64,000 nt of DNA from Aradus depressus (GCA_963662175.1 OY759218.1:16272480-16336479), one strand, 5' to 3'. Positions 10,510-21,516 are shown, numbered from the stretch's first letter. A program made the numbers and translations. Notes: generated by a model from the sequence alone, not told the origin.

Positions 10510-11150
10510 AAGATTAAAAATAAAATATATTTGATGTGGCTATAGCAGGACTTTCTTATACAAACCACTTTTTAACAGATCTCCTTTCCCCACCCCCCAT
10601 ACTGACATTACTGGGTGGAATATAATATAGGGAAGTCCCTCTCAGAATTATGATGTACAATGAAATAAAGAAGGTAGCACATTACTTTCATACCAGACCT
10701 AGTAGAGGGGAGATAGGAGTGATCTGTACAGGTTAGGTTTTATGACTCATGCCCGGGCTTTAACTACGAGGTCATATCGCCTACTACCAGAGCGCTCTTT
10801 CGTCACTCTGGTGGACATGAGCCCGACTCTACTGTGGGAGTCCTAAATTTTGCCTGCCTTAAATTTGTATTCATCTAGGGTAGGGGTCTTTAACGAGTAC
10901 CTGACATCGAACAGGCTCGGGACCATCGCTTAACGTCACATCCGAAGGACGGCGTGCTTAAGTTTATTTTACCTCCCAGATAAAATAAACTAAGGGCCTC
11001 GGTCGGGCTACGAACCCACGACCTTGAGCTCAGAAGTCAAGCACGCATACCACTGAGCTACTGGCGCCCTCTAGTGATCTGTACAAAAGTGGTTGGTATA
11101 ACAATTGCTATGGCCACTTCACATGTATTTTATTTTTAATCCTTCTTAAA
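10510..11150. mobile_element. TIR MITE holding a SINE
   Basis: The left end (ATTAAAAATAAAATATATTT, GATGTGGCTATAGCAGG, ACAAACCACTTTT) pairs with the inverted right end at 11085-11150 (AAAAGTGGTTGG, GCTATGGCCACTTCAC, TATTTTATTTTTAAT). Removing the SINE leaves about 290 bp. Same family as the foldback at 8375-8640. Confidence 0.7.
10731..11072 (-). mobile_element. SINE1, full-length copy
   Basis: Flanked by exact 13-bp TSDs AGTGATCTGTACA (10718-10730 and 11073-11085). The minus strand begins with a tRNA-like head: GCGCCAGTAGCTCAGTGG (A box TAGCTCAGTGG) and a B box GGTTCGTAGCCC close to GGTTCGANNCC. A 250-bp body follows and a tail of AACCT repeats at the low-coordinate end. tRNA-derived SINEs are transcribed by RNA polymerase III and moved by LINE enzymes. 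Other copies in the window: 11776, 14437, 14690, 21373, 29086, 31577, 40561, 43197, 50566, 60170. Confidence 0.9.
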
Positions 11151-11214
11151 GTATGTTTGCATGCTAACGAATGAAATATATTTTTTTACCGTCTGCAACC
11201 CTTCACTGATTCAG

Positions 11215-11520
11215 TAAACGAGTTTTATTGATTGAATCCATATAAGTCCACTTTACTCTTAGATTTAAAAAAAATACTTCCCCCCCCCCCCCCCCCCATA
11301 AGGGCGGCACCTATTAATTTTCAGCGGAAACGGTGGATGGGGGCTCGACTCAAAAACCCCAATAACTGCCTCTGTAATGAATGTATCGACTCAAAATTTA
11401 AAAGCCTCTATTGTAAGTGATTGATTTTGCCCGGTCGACTGATTTTGGAGGGAGAGCGAAAACTTAATTGATTCCGCACTGGGGAAGTACATTACCGGTG
11501 ATTCACGAAACATATATGTT
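11215..11520 (+). repeat. DR1 fragment with poly-C tract
   Basis: Plus order: a run of about 17 C at 11281-11297, AAGGGCGGCACCTATTAATT, AATGAATGTATCGACTC, TTTTGGAGGGAGAGCGAAAA, TGGGGAAGTACATTACCGG, GATTCACG. Confidence 0.7.
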
Positions 11521-11775
11521 TTTGGGCTAATTCAATGTAATATAATATTCAAAATTCATTGGTATTTATTATAAATACATTAACTCTTTTAAAAGTAATA
11601 ATTCATCAAGTTGGATGAGCAGAAAATTGAATTAAATACATACCAAATACCGATAGAGCTTCTCGTCATGCAGTACGCCGTTTGATAAGTAAAAAATCAA
11701 TTATTTGTAAAAATAATAATAATATTAACAAATAAATAAAAAATATTCAGGGTAATAAGTCTTTAGGTCAAATAT

Positions 11776-12316
11776 TATTGAGGGCGCACAGAGGTAGCGT
11801 GCTAGTCTATCGAGCTCAAGATCGCGGGTTCGAAACTCGGCCGAGGCCCTTGGGTTTTTTATCTCGGAAAACCCTTGAGCACGCCGTCCTTCAGATGGGA
11901 CGTTAAGCGTCGTAACCTCGAAGACTATAAAAGTGGGCACAAAAAGGACAAAGTTTGGCAAGACATTAAAAACACAATGCTGATAGCTTTTCTGTTTACG
12001 CAACTTTGCAGTATTCTTACTTCCTCATCCTCGGCCAAATGTTTTTTTAATAGCAAAAGAGCAAATATTTTTAACTTTTTTGGTACTAAACGGCTCATCG
12101 TCACAAAATTTTTAAATACTACTGGGAAATATAACGTTCCCTAGGAAAACAGAAATGCGCAGCTTGATAAAAAATACGCTCGTGCCAACGTGAAATTCCC
12201 TATTCAGTTCACGCTGCGTATTACAAACGCTGGCTAGAAAAACCCGCCTTTAGGTAACTAAACCTGAGAAGGCCAAATTCTCCTAGAGTAGAGCCAACAC
12301 CAGTCCTCCCAATATA
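11776..12316 (+). mobile_element. SINE1-related long variant
   Basis: Exact 12-bp TSDs TAGGTCAAATAT flank it (11764-11775, 12317-12328). The head is tRNA-like: GGCGCACAGAGGTAGCGTG and a perfect B box in GGGTTCGAAACTC, followed by SINE1 body text (CACGCCGTCC, GGACGTTAAGCG). The middle (about 11940-12240) is not SINE1 and may be an older insertion or a different body. The end (CTAGAGTAGAGCCAAC) resembles the SINE1 3' region. Confidence 0.75.
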
Positions 12317-12330
12317 TAGGTCAAATATAA

Positions 12331-12590
12331 CTGAAATATTAATAGGAAATATGAGTCAATATATTAGTGAGTTCGTAGACGGAGTTTGAAAGTGAGTACG
12401 GCAACATCTTCCAGGATCACTTATCTTTACATTGTTGTCATTTGCAACAATAATATTATTGAAATATTAATAGGAAATATGAGTCAATATATTAGTGAGT
12501 TCGTAGACGGAGTTTGAAAGTGAGTACGGCAACATCTTCCAGGATCACTTACCTTCACATTGTTGTCATTTGCAACAATAATATTTCATC
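12331..12590. repeat. about 127-bp tandem duplication
   Basis: GAAATATTAATAGGAAATAT then GAGTCAATATATTAGTGAG through CATTGTTGTCATTTGCAAC is present twice in direct order with only one or two differences. Confidence 0.9.
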
Positions 12591-12599
12591 TTAAAAACC

Positions 12600-12990
12600 A
12601 TCAGATTATTCATTTTTACTTCCCCTGCAATAATCGATCGAAAATTCGATGTTGCGTTTCTACCTCGTTTTTTTGAGTCCAAAAATGAAAGAAAATAGTC
12701 ATTTGTGCGTCAGCAAAAATTAATCAATTAAGTAACATCTCGCAAAACCAATCGACCGTTTTGGTTAAAAATTCTCAGTTTTTGAGTCAAGCGCCTCTTC
12801 CCTTTGACCGTTTTGGCGGAAAATTGATAAGTACCGTCCTTATGAGGTTTTGATTTAAAAAATAAAATCTCATGTCGATACATTCATTACATCAACAGTT
12901 ATTAGAGTTTTTGGGATAGGCCCCTTCTTCTCTTTGGCCGATTTGGCTAACAATGTATAAGTATCATCTTTATTGGCCATATACGGCCAG
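12600..12990 (-). repeat. DR1 fragment
   Basis: Minus order: CAATCGACCGTTTTGG, ATACATTCATTACATC with AACAGTTATTAGAG, TTGGCCGATTTGGCTAAC. It passes into a short direct repeat TATACGTCGAGAGCGC (13023, 13045) before the MULE fragment. Confidence 0.6.
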
Positions 12991-13160
12991 AGCGCAGATA
13001 ATAAAAATTAATCCCATTTTTATACGTCGAGAGCGCGAAGCCTCTATACGTCGAGAGCGCAATGGTTTTAATTAAGTTTTTAATTTATTTTAAAGTGTCC
13101 CGTCTCGCCCGCTCCAAAAGCCGCCACTGCAAAGGCTTACTGATTACACGTTGCTGATGT

Positions 13161-13589
13161 GGATTACCATTCCTTCACCCAAATGAAGTTGCTCCAGCAT
13201 TCATCAACATGACGCCATATCAACATGTGTTTCCAGAATTGGGGAGGTTTTTCCAATATTTAAATAAAAATTATATTGGTAACGACGCCAAATATCCTCC
13301 CGTTATTTGGGAAACAGATAATGTATGGGACACGGAGACCACTAATGCTTGTGAGTCTTTCCACTCACATTTCAACAAAAATTTCTGCAGTGCTCACCCT
13401 AACTTATACAAGTTTGTCGCTGTATTAAAGGAGTTTTTCATCGAATCACAAATAAATATGAGGAGTACAAATATACTCAATCCTATAGTGAATAGGTCCC
13501 GTATTCGGAAAAAAAAGAAAGAATCAGCGAGTATCAACGCGAATACAGAGCAGGAAGACGTCATTTATTCAAAATATTACAAAAAATAA
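13161..13589 (+). pseudogene. MULE-type transposase, C-terminal fragment
   Basis: Translation gives GLPFLHPNEVAPAFINM, a 100-residue stretch with the block TNACESFHSHFNKNFCSAHP and NLYKFVAVLKEF, and a basic tail (RIRKKKKES) to a stop. The GLPFLxPxEV and NNACESFHxxFN..HP motifs characterise insect Mutator-like (MULE) transposases that accompany FLYWCH zinc fingers. The block lies after the DDE catalytic domain. A TGA stop lies directly upstream, so the N-terminal FLYWCH and catalytic parts are missing. No TIR or 9-bp TSD found. The retained frame of about 140 codons has no internal stop. No evidence of expression. Confidence 0.78.
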
Positions 13590-13624
13590 AATTATAATAA
13601 AAAAAAAAAAATAAAAAAAAAAGC

Positions 13625-14125
13625 AAATACAGTAGAGCGTCGGAAATCCGGACGTCAAAAATCCGGAGCGTCGCAAATCCGGATCGGCTCGGCGGTAAGA
13701 GCAGGTGGGATGTGGGAGGTGTGTGGTTAGAGAGGCAACCTGAGGGGACGGCGACATAACTCGTACTTCTTAAAAGACTGAGAGACATGGCTGCAAAGAA
13801 ACGTACGTCAACTCTTGTACAAAAACAATTAGGACTTTTTACCCAGTAAGTTTCCATTAATTACTGTAGATTCTCGTTTTTTTTTTTTTTTTTTTTAAGT
13901 ATTGTAGAGTTACTAATCTAAATTACATAATGTACATGTTCTTATTCAATATACTTTATTATAATATTTTGTGGACTGTATTTTTCGAACCCTTCAGCCT
14001 CTATTTTGCAATACAGTATACACCCGAGCGTCATATATCCTCTAGTCGATACATATACGTATGTATACAATTATTGAAAGCACATTTGAAAATCCGCACA
14101 ATTCAGTAATCCGGATGGGTCCCGG
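13625..14125 (+). mobile_element. pogo/Tigger-like fragment running into the gap
   Basis: Begins CAGTAGAGCGTCGGAAATCC, with GACGTCAAAAATCCGG and CGCAAATCCGGATCGGC repeats that look like a pogo-type TIR with TA before it. A short frame MAAKKRTSTLVQKQLGLFTQ follows at about 13787, like the basic N terminus of a pogo transposase. CAGTAATCCGGATGGGTCCCGG next to the Ns suggests the other end lies in the gap. Confidence 0.5.
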
Positions 14126-14325
14126 NNNNNNNNNNNNNNNNNNNNNNNNNNNNNNNNNNNNNNNNNNNNNNNNNNNNNNNNNNNNNNNNNNNNNNNNNNN
14201 NNNNNNNNNNNNNNNNNNNNNNNNNNNNNNNNNNNNNNNNNNNNNNNNNNNNNNNNNNNNNNNNNNNNNNNNNNNNNNNNNNNNNNNNNNNNNNNNNNNN
14301 NNNNNNNNNNNNNNNNNNNNNNNNN
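14126..14325. other. assembly gap, 200 N
   Basis: Exactly 200 N, probably a placeholder of unknown true length. It falls at a pogo-like repeat, a likely cause of the assembly break. Any frame crossing it is meaningless. Confidence 0.99.
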
Positions 14326-14436
14326 TACTACATTTAAAATCGCTAAATATTTTTAATGAGAAAAAAATTTACAGATTTTGAACTTCGTTTATGTAACTTT
14401 TATGTATAACATATAAACACAAGTAAAGTGTGTAAA

Positions 14437-14625
14437 GCGATGGTCCCGAGCCTGTGCGATGTCAGTTACTCGTTAAAGACCCCTACCCTAGGAAATTAAG
14501 CCTGGGTAGGCAAAATTTAGGACTCCCATAGTAGAGTCGGGTTCATGTCTACCAGAGTGACGAAAGAGTGGTAACTGGTAGTAGGCGATATGACCTCGTA
14601 GTTAGACAATGATCATAACTAATAA
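14437..14625 (+). mobile_element. SINE1 3' part, 5'-truncated
   Basis: Starts GCGATGGTCCCGAGCCTG within the SINE1 body and continues through GACTCCCATAGTAGAGTCGG and GTAGGCGATATGACCTCG to ATAACTA. The tRNA head is missing. It points toward the next SINE1 copy. Confidence 0.8.
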
Positions 14626-14689
14626 GTGAAGCAATAGCAATACCAGTGTTTTGTATTAAATAAGTTATTGTGGTCTTTTTAACTACGCC

Positions 14690-14935
14690 GGGACAATCAT
14701 GTTCTGGTAGACATGAGTCCAACTCTAGTGTGGAAGTAGATTTTGTCAACCCAATTTTAGTTCTTCTAGGGTCTTTAATTACTATCTGATATCGTACAAG
14801 CACGGGAACATTGCTTAAGGTCCCATCCGAAGGATGGCGTGATCAAGCAAGGTTTTTGTACCTCCCAGATAAACTACTTTCCGGATTTCGAACCAGCGAT
14901 CTTGAGCTCAAGCACGCTACCTTTGTCGTTAGTTT
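14690..14935 (-). mobile_element. SINE1 copy, diverged
   Basis: Minus-strand SINE1 with AGCTCAAGATCGCTGG, a degraded B box GGTTCGAAATCC, the CACGCCATCCTTCGGATG core and a 3' end near 14690. Together with the 14437 copy it makes an inverted SINE pair. Confidence 0.7.
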
Positions 14936-15179
14936 TCAGGACTAGCGCTTAGTTTCACGTATGTTCGTTCGGCCGTCTGCCTGTCAGCAACCTATCTGTT
15001 CGTTCGCCCGTCTGCCTGTCACAACCTATCTCCGGAAACACTTGATCTATCGATATCAAATTTCGCTTGTGTTTATACATCTCCTTGATTGCTGTTGACA
15101 AAAATGTATTTTTAAAATGTAGGTAAAGTAACATTTGGCTCAGTTTTAAAGAGTTTTAGAATGAAACCTCGTTGGACCT

Positions 15180-15640
15180 TCCAATACTCTGGGAGCCTTC
15201 CTGTCTGACTTCCACGAAGCATCTTCAGCTATACGAAGTATAGAAGAAGTTATGTGACCGAGCCCCTTATTCCAAAAATATAAACAGCATTTCCTGTGTG
15301 TCTGTCCTCCATGAAATTCTATATATGTTCCCAGAACCCTCTTGATTGATTTTCTGACAAATCTGTCAAAGGAGAGGAGGGATTAGAAGAGGGCAGAACA
15401 TAAAAATCCTAATAACTGTTGATGTAATGAATGTATGGGTATAGAATTTTATATTTAAAGTTAATATCCCATAAGGACGACGCCTATTAATTTTACAAAA
15501 TCCGTCGAAGAGAATAGAGGAACCAGAGGAGGGGGACTTAACTCAAAAATCCTAATAACTGTTAATGTAATAAATGTATCGATATGGAATTTTATATTTA
15601 GATTCAAATCACCATACGGACGACACCTATAATTAACAAA
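15180..15640 (+). repeat. DR1 copy with its terminal palindrome
   Basis: Begins near AGCTATACGAAGTATAG (15221) and GAAGTTATGTGACCGAG, the DR1 inverted end. It then has the ACGACGCCTATTAATTTTAC and AATGTATCGATATG segments twice (15420-15600). No gene. Confidence 0.65.
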
Positions 15641-15939
15641 CGCTAATAGTTTGAGTTTTGTCCTAATTCCCTTGTGTACTCTAACTCGGACAGAAAGGAG
15701 TCTCTAACTCGGACAGAAAGGAGTACCATAATCTTTTCGAACATTGGCGTAGCTAGCATTATTCTCGGAGAGGGAAGGGGGGGGGGGGGGGGGGGGGGGG
15801 GGGGTGTTGGAAGGGCCTGGCGGGGCAGCCGGTCAACAGGACCGAGATTATAAAACAATAGTTTACATTTCTCAATCATATTTTTAGTTTAAGTTTAATT
15901 AAACTTAACAATTAACAATCAGGTACCATACATAAAATA

Positions 15940-16240
15940 TGAAACGAAATGAAAAAACAATTTTTATTCTGGAACATACGTCCCCTAAGAATAACAACAT
16001 TAGATATAAACAAAAGAATACATGTATCAACCAAGTTAAAATAAAACATAAAAAATAAGGGCCTATAGCAACTAAAGAAACAAAACAGTTAGAAATAAGG
16101 ATAAACAAATCATATTAACATAAATGAGGAACAAAGTTAGAATTATAAAGTAAAAATAATAGCAAAAATAAATATAGATGACAGGAAGGGAGAGAAAGAG
16201 AGAAAAAATTAATAAAATAAAATAAATAAATAATATTAGT
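15940..16240. repeat. dispersed repeat with GTCCCCTAAGAATAA core
   Basis: TTTTTATTCTGGAAC..CGTCCCCTAAGAATAA followed by A-rich sequence recurs at 55975-56260 (TTTATTATTCTGGGAC, AGGTCCCCTAAGAATAA). Possibly a shared 3' UTR of an unidentified retroelement. Confidence 0.4.
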
Positions 16241-16451
16241 ATGTTATAACAAAATAATCAACGCAAATTTAAATCAACCATTAAAATTTTCATCAGTCTA
16301 GTCATCCAGTCTTATACAATAAGTAGTAGGTAGTAAGTATCGCAATTAAATAAGTCTTAAATTTATTTTTATTTTTTCAGTAAATCGGTCCAACACTTTT
16401 TCAGCTGAAATTTATTTTTTACTATTTCATTCTCGTTCAGCTGATAGCACT

Positions 16452-16842
16452 AAATGAGGAGTTTGGAACCAGAGCGGACCAACTGGTTAAAACTGAACAG
16501 GAAGAAAATGGCAATTGAAAATTGAGTACATTTTGTTTATCTCCATAAATGGGCCCCAAATATTTATTTATATTTGAAATTTTAGAATAGTATTGGATGA
16601 GTGATCCCTTTTTGTGTTCTATAAAGTTTTTGAAGGCCGTATGATCCATTGTGACTTTGAAAATAAATGCACAAAATACTTGTGGACTAAACTTAAAGTG
16701 CTGCTATCTATCACTGAAGTGAAGAAACTAAATGATCCACACTGGTATTGAAAAAAGGGAACCTATGCCAACATCAGGATGGTAATAACTCATTTTCCGA
16801 AAAATTGTGGGTTGGTCCGCTCTGGCTCCAAACTCCTCAAAT
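16452..16842. repeat. inverted repeat, about 32-bp arms
   Basis: AATGAGGAGTTTGGAACCAG with AGCGGACCAAC (16454) is the inverse of GTTGGTCCGCTCTGGC with TCCAAACTCCTC (16811). Either a nested MITE of about 390 bp or a subterminal structure of the host hAT element. Confidence 0.7.
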
Positions 16843-17237
16843 GTACTCTAAAAAACAATTTTTCCTTTTTATGGCTTTCATTGAATACATTCTAAAATAT
16901 GCAGTTTGTCTTAATAGTATTTTTGCGGAGTTTTTGGGAGAGATTTTAAAATTGCCGTGCTTTTGTTGTGACAAGCACGACGATGCGTTCGGTAAACTGC
17001 ACCCTTGCCCCCCTAGCTACGCCAACGTTTTCGAGCTTTAAAATCAATAGTTTTGTTTCTCTTTACCGAATTGTATATGAGTTTCCATCTTCATAGAGAA
17101 TGTTCAACTTTTATGTAATCATGTTAATTCTTCCTTTAAATACAGAAAGATTATACTTCGTTAGATTTCGTTTGAACTTGTTAGCCTTCTAATGAATCTT
17201 CCGAGGAAAATTATAAAATATGTAAAGGCATAAGTTC

Positions 17238-17415
17238 CTGGCAAGCAGGGATCCCACACCACTCGCAAGCAGGGATACCACACCACTCGCAAGCATGGAT
17301 CCCACACCACTCGCAAGCAGGGATCCCACACCACTCGCAAGCAGGGATCCCACACCACTCGCAAGCAGGGATCCCACACCACTCGCAAGCAGGGATCCCA
17401 CACCACTCGCAAGCA
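17238..17415. repeat. 24-bp minisatellite, about 7 copies
   Basis: Unit CAAGCAGGGATCCCACACCA with CTCG, repeated about seven times with rare changes (GATACC, CATGGATCC). Because 24 is a multiple of 3, the minus strand stays open as an 8-residue CLRVVWDP repeat. I treat that as a by-product. Confidence 0.92.
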
Positions 17416-17846
17416 CGCGGCGAGGAGACTGGTGCTCGCCATCACTCACAATTATCCCAGAATAGGACATTTCTGTCTACTGACTTCGTTCTGCGGATTG
17501 TTTTTCTCGAACATTTGTTTGGTGGTATATTTGGTGAGTGGTGAGGTTGCAGCCTCAGTTCGTATATAACCGCCTCAGTAAGTATATAACCGCAGTGAGA
17601 TTGCTCCTTGTACAAACTTGTTGCGGCAGTTCTAGTAATGTGAGTTGATGTAACTTTACGTCTCATTGACCGTCAGCATTCAGTACCAAATTATCCTAAA
17701 TGTCCTTATGGAACAATGTCTGTTTAATACTAAAGCTTTGTTCTCTCAGAAAAAAGTCCGTGTTCGCAGAACCTGCCTAACGTTATCGGATTTCCGAACT
17801 ATTAATTTACATGTTTACTTTCTTGTAACTACAGTATAAGAAAGTA

Positions 17847-18380
17847 CAGTAGAACCTCTTTAAGTCGAACCTCGATAAGTCGAAAACCTCCAAAACTCGA
17901 AAAAAAGTTTTGTTCCTTTCCCTTCAAGCCCCAAAACCTCCATTACTCGAAATCTCAACCCTCTGTTACTCGAAATAATCAGTGAGTCCCTACAAGCCAT
18001 TTTGGTACATATTTTCCCTCTATAACTCGAAAAAATAAATTGGACCTCTGTATCTCGAACATAGTAATGTTTTATTTTACAACTGGATTATTTGAAACTT
18101 ATTACCTCTATAGCTCGAAGAAAAATAAGTTACCGACTTTAAGAATTTGCCGACAATGTACACCATTAGAAAACAATTTAGGATTACCAATTATATAAAG
18201 CAAAAAACAATTACTGACTTTTTTTTAATACCTACGTATTTTTTATTTTAAGGATGTTTTGAAATAATGTTGATTTATAATAAATATAAATATGTTTGTT
18301 ACCTCTGTAACTTGTCGAAAACTCTATAACTCGAATTTTTTGGCGTCTCTCTTGATGCTCGACTTATAGAGGTTCTACTG
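17847..18380. mobile_element. pogo/Tigger MITE
   Basis: TIRs CAGTAGAACCTCTTTAAG (17847) and CAGTAGAACCTCTATAAG (inverse, ending 18380), each next to TA. The inside repeats ACTCGAAA many times, usual in such elements. 534 bp, no frame. Confidence 0.88.
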
Positions 18381-18693
18381 TATTATAATCGTACGAAAAT
18401 CCGAGATACAATTTTAACGGATTTTCAGGTTTCAAAGTCCACTGAATACGTTTTGGTAATTTTTGCGATTATGTCTGTCTGTGTGCTTCTATGTGATTAG
18501 AACTTTGTGAGAGCTCATACTCAGAAACGATTGTAGCTTCTGAACTTGAAATTTGAAATGAAGATGTCAAATGTGGTAATGGATCTAAGTTAACACATGT
18601 GACATATTCATTTCAAATTTCAAGTTCATCTTGAACGTGTAATTTCATTGATAACTCGGATTTATGCACACAATATTTTCTTATTAGGTGTAA

Positions 18694-19031
18694 AGGGGCC
18701 CTCACACTGGCAACAAATTTTTCACAAAAATTTGAAGATGTCGGTTCTGTGCAAAAATATTGAGTGTGAGGACAAATATTGTGCAAAAAAAAGGGTATTC
18801 AATATTTTGTGGGGCGTTCAAAAGTTTTCTGAAAGTTTAGAAAATTTTTGCGGACCTGTCAATATTTTGTAGCATGAGAGTTCATCATGAATGTTTAGTC
18901 GACACTCAAATTTTGTGCAATATTTTTGTGTAGTGTGAGGGGTCCACGACCATTCAATATTTTGTACAAAAATAAGCTCATTATTTGTGTTCAAAATTTT
19001 GAGCGAAATTTTTGACAGTGTGAGGGCCCCT
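18694..19031. mobile_element. PIF/Harbinger-type MITE
   Basis: AGGGGCCCTCACACTG at the left and its exact inverse at the right, with TAA at 18691-18693 and 19032-19034. 338 bp, rich in CAATATTTT and AAAAATTT subterminal repeats in both orientations. Confidence 0.88.
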
Positions 19032-19744
19032 TAAGAAAGTAAAAATATCAATACCTACTCGGAAACCCGCTAACTTTACGCTGAATCTGCGACCACGGAT
19101 TTTTTTCTGAGATAATACAGTTGAAGCTGTGAGTATTAAACAGAAATTGTTCCATAAAGGCATTTAGGATTGTGTGGTACTGAATGTAGACGGTCAATGA
19201 GACGTAAAGAAAGTTACATCAACTCGCATTACCAGAACTGCCTCAACAAGTTTGTACAAGGAGCAATCTCACTGCGGTTATATACTTACTGCTAACATCA
19301 CCGAACTGAGGCTGCAACCATATCAAAGATACCTGACTATGACATGACATAATATAGCACCCACTGACATATTGACTTACAGTGGAAGCGTATTCTGGAG
19401 TGGAAGTCTGCAGTGAACGCGTTTTCTGAAGAACAGTCGTTTTGACGAATACGCTCGTTTTAAGAGATGGGTGGTTATTGTGGCTGCATGTTCTGACGAA
19501 ATACGAAATGACGAAAGGTAATGACTTTTTCCTATTCTCTTAGAGCTACGTTCGCCGAGGACCATAAAAGAAACCCTTACACCGAGTCTTTGACGTCTTC
19601 CTGTTCTCTTGTGATGTATTGGAAAGTATCTGTTCTGACTTTGAGCGGCATCTGACCAACAGTCCACCACTTCCAATATTACCACTACAATTAACGGACT
19701 TATTCGTGAGAACGACAGTTAGCGAAAATAGTCTTCTGTAGCAG

Positions 19745-20240
19745 CCTCACCCTATGGTTACTATGGATGCGAGTTCTGACGAATTCGTCCGTACAGCGAC
19801 GAACACGTCAGAACATGCACGACGTCGTCAGAACCAGTTGATTTTTTCGTGCGACCTGCGTCTATTTTGGGTGTTTTTCTTCTATCTCCTTCATTATGTA
19901 TTTAAATGTTGCGGATCTACTCCTGAAATACTCGAAAAACTTTTCTGGTTGGTCCCACAATTCTTGAAATAACATTTTAAACTCTCCTTTGTCGTCTCTA
20001 CTAAAAAATAACTGGTTGACATGCTCTGTTTTTCCACCAATTAACAACAATAACTTCATTAACGGACTTTCAAGAAAATAAAATTCATCAAGTTCGTCCA
20101 TCTTTGCAGGGCGGCAGAAACATACTGACTTTCAGAATATCAGAAAACGCGCACAGTGTAACCGCCTTGTTCTGACGAGGATTTCGGACGTACTCGTCCG
20201 AACACATTGTCCGAATTCGCATGCACAGTAACCGTAGCCT
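19745..20240. mobile_element. PIF/Harbinger element, internally deleted
   Basis: CTATGGTTACTATGGATGCG (about 19752) against CTACGGTTACTGTGCATGCG (inverse, about 20238), with inner GTTCTGACGA/TCGTCCGAA repeats at both ends. The TSD is eroded. Carries a transposase N terminus on the minus strand. Confidence 0.72.
19862..20101 (-). pseudogene. PIF/Harbinger transposase, N-terminal fragment
   Basis: Opens MDELDEFYFLESPLMKLLLL and contains HVNQLFFSRDDKGEFKMLFQ and FFEYFRSRSATFKYIMKEIE. This fits the HARBI1-type pattern (WVHPxNxxRxxxGEF..LxxxL..EKFFxYFRMS..TF..I), although the W is replaced. The frame ends at the element's inner deletion point, so the DDE domain is absent. It is 79 residues. The MDE start fits the usual acidic N terminus. 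Confidence 0.72.
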
Positions 20241-20479
20241 CAGTCTAATATATCAGAAGCAAACTTCTGCAGACCATCCTAAAAAAGTTCAAATCTCCGC
20301 CATTGTTGAACATATATTTTGATTCAAAAAGAATATATCTTGTCTTGTAATTCTGGTATCGTATTGAATGAGGCCAGAGTCACGCAAAGATACACGACGA
20401 CGGTAACTGTCTACCAATCCGAGACTGATTGGCATTCTATTATAACTTAGTTCCAAGTCATATCTCAATCCAAAAAAAA

Positions 20480-20690
20480 CTCCTCGGTGAATCTGTACTT
20501 CCCCAGCTCAAAATAGTAGTAATAAACTCTCTCCCTCTAAACCCTCCTTATATTTTACCCGATTTGGCTGAAAATCAGCGTCTTACTCAGAAACTTCTCA
20601 ATTACGATTTGATAGTCTCTCTGACCGAATTACCTCAAAATCAATAAGTGTAAATAATTAATTACTCTTATAAAATTTCGTTTGATACAT
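20480..20690 (-). repeat. DR1 fragment
   Basis: Minus order: GAATCTGTACTTCCCCAGC, ATAAACTCTCTCCCTC, ACCCGATTTGGCTGAAAATC. Weakly conserved. Confidence 0.45.
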
Positions 20691-20694
20691 GGGC

Positions 20695-21370
20695 TATTCT
20701 ACTTTTCGATGCCTAAAACTTAAGAGTATATTCAGATAAAAAATATAAAATAAAAATTAAAAACTCTGGTGATGTGAGTGGTTTCTAGATGTAAGGAATA
20801 TAATACCATAATGTGTGCTAATGCTAGCAGCCAAGTTTTACCCTACATTTTTGGTTTATTTAAGTTTATAAGAGGAAAAGATGGAAAAATAAAACCACTG
20901 CGTTACTGAATTTTGAACATATCTTTTTATTTAAAGAAAAATCAAAATGAGATCAATTCTCGTAATTAATCTGTAACTTAATGTTAAATATTACCTTCTT
21001 AAGTCAAATCACAAAAAATATCAGAACAATTGTACTTTTTTTTAATAAGAACAGTCCCTGTGTTACCGAAACTAAGCTTAAGAACAATAACATTTTAAAT
21101 AGAATGCAAAAATACAGTTATTAAAACTTGGTATTTATAGGAATACATAGATTTATGTTATTATTACAGGTACCTATCAAGTATAGTATTTTTTTAGTAA
21201 TAATAGCCCAGTTATTATACCAAACATTATCCTGATCAAGGGGACAACAAAGTAACGCAGTTGTAACATTAGTAACACAGTAGTCTTTGAATCACATGTT
21301 ATGTCCTTCTTTGAATTGACATTATCTAACTACTAGAATAAATCTTTAAATTATTAAGTATAATAATAAA
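20695..21370. other. gene-free AT-rich stretch
   Basis: No frame or TIR. CACTGCGTTACTGAA at about 20897 and TAACGCAGTTGTAACA at 21252 form a loose inverted pair that may be a worn TIR. Confidence 0.4.
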
Positions 21371-21372
21371 CA

Positions 21373-21516
21373 TTTAGGTTAGGTTAGGTTTTATGACTCA
21401 TGCCCGGGCTTTAACTACGAGGTCATATCGCCTACTACCAGAGCGCTATTTCATCACTCTGGTGAACATGAGCCCGACTCTACTGCGGGAGTCCTAAATT
21501 TTGCCTATCCTAAAGG
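21373..21516 (-). mobile_element. SINE1 3' part with AACCT tail
   Basis: On plus, TTAGGTTAGGTTAGGTTTTA leads into ACTCATGCCCGGGC and the SINE1 body to GTCCTAAATTTTGCCTA. The tRNA head is missing (5'-truncated). It shows the longest tail repeat here: three TTAGG-type units. Confidence 0.8.

Larger units (their letters stand above)
15742..17027. mobile_element. hAT-type element, 1.3 kb
   Basis: The ends read CATTGGCGTAGCTAG (15742) and CGTTGGCGTAGCTAG (inverse, ending 17027). The flanks are TTTTCGAA and TTTTCGAG, an 8-bp TSD with one difference. G-rich tracts next to both ends (about 26 G at 15778-15804; CCCCCC at 17008) are also inverted equivalents. The inside holds an inverted repeat at 16452-16842 and shared text CCCCTAAGAATAA at about 15980. 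No recognisable transposase. Confidence 0.72.
17530..19325. mobile_element. large foldback element, arms about 265 bp
   Basis: 17530-17800 (GAGGTTGCAGCCTCAG, AACCGCAGTGAGATTGCTCC, GACGTAAA/TTTACGTCTCATTGACCG, TATGGAACAATGTCTG) matches 19060-19325 in inverse order along its length. The arms differ by scattered substitutions. The centre has been invaded by a Tigger MITE and a PIF MITE. No coding region recognised. Confidence 0.85.

Noticed and set aside
10990..11072. Possible tRNA genes at SINE heads (also 11776, 31577, 41955 region, 50820, 61020)
   Set aside because: A and B boxes are present, but the cloverleaf is imperfect, a SINE body follows and TSDs surround the whole unit.
11725..12144. 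ORFs of about 90 codons on both strands
   Set aside because: They lie over a SINE head and body with TSDs; no protein motifs.
14061..14381. ORF spanning the N gap
   Set aside because: Open only because Ns translate to X.
15643..17041. ORFs at the edges of the 15.7-17.0-kb hAT element
   Set aside because: They run through TIRs and poly-G, and no transposase motif was found in any frame.
17161..17470. ORFs with an 8-residue CLRVVWDP repeat on the minus strand
   Set aside because: Produced by a 24-bp minisatellite whose length is a multiple of three; other frames are also open and there is no start context or conserved flank.
21373..21392. TTAGG repeats as an interstitial telomere
   Set aside because: Only 2-3 units and always at the SINE1 tail.
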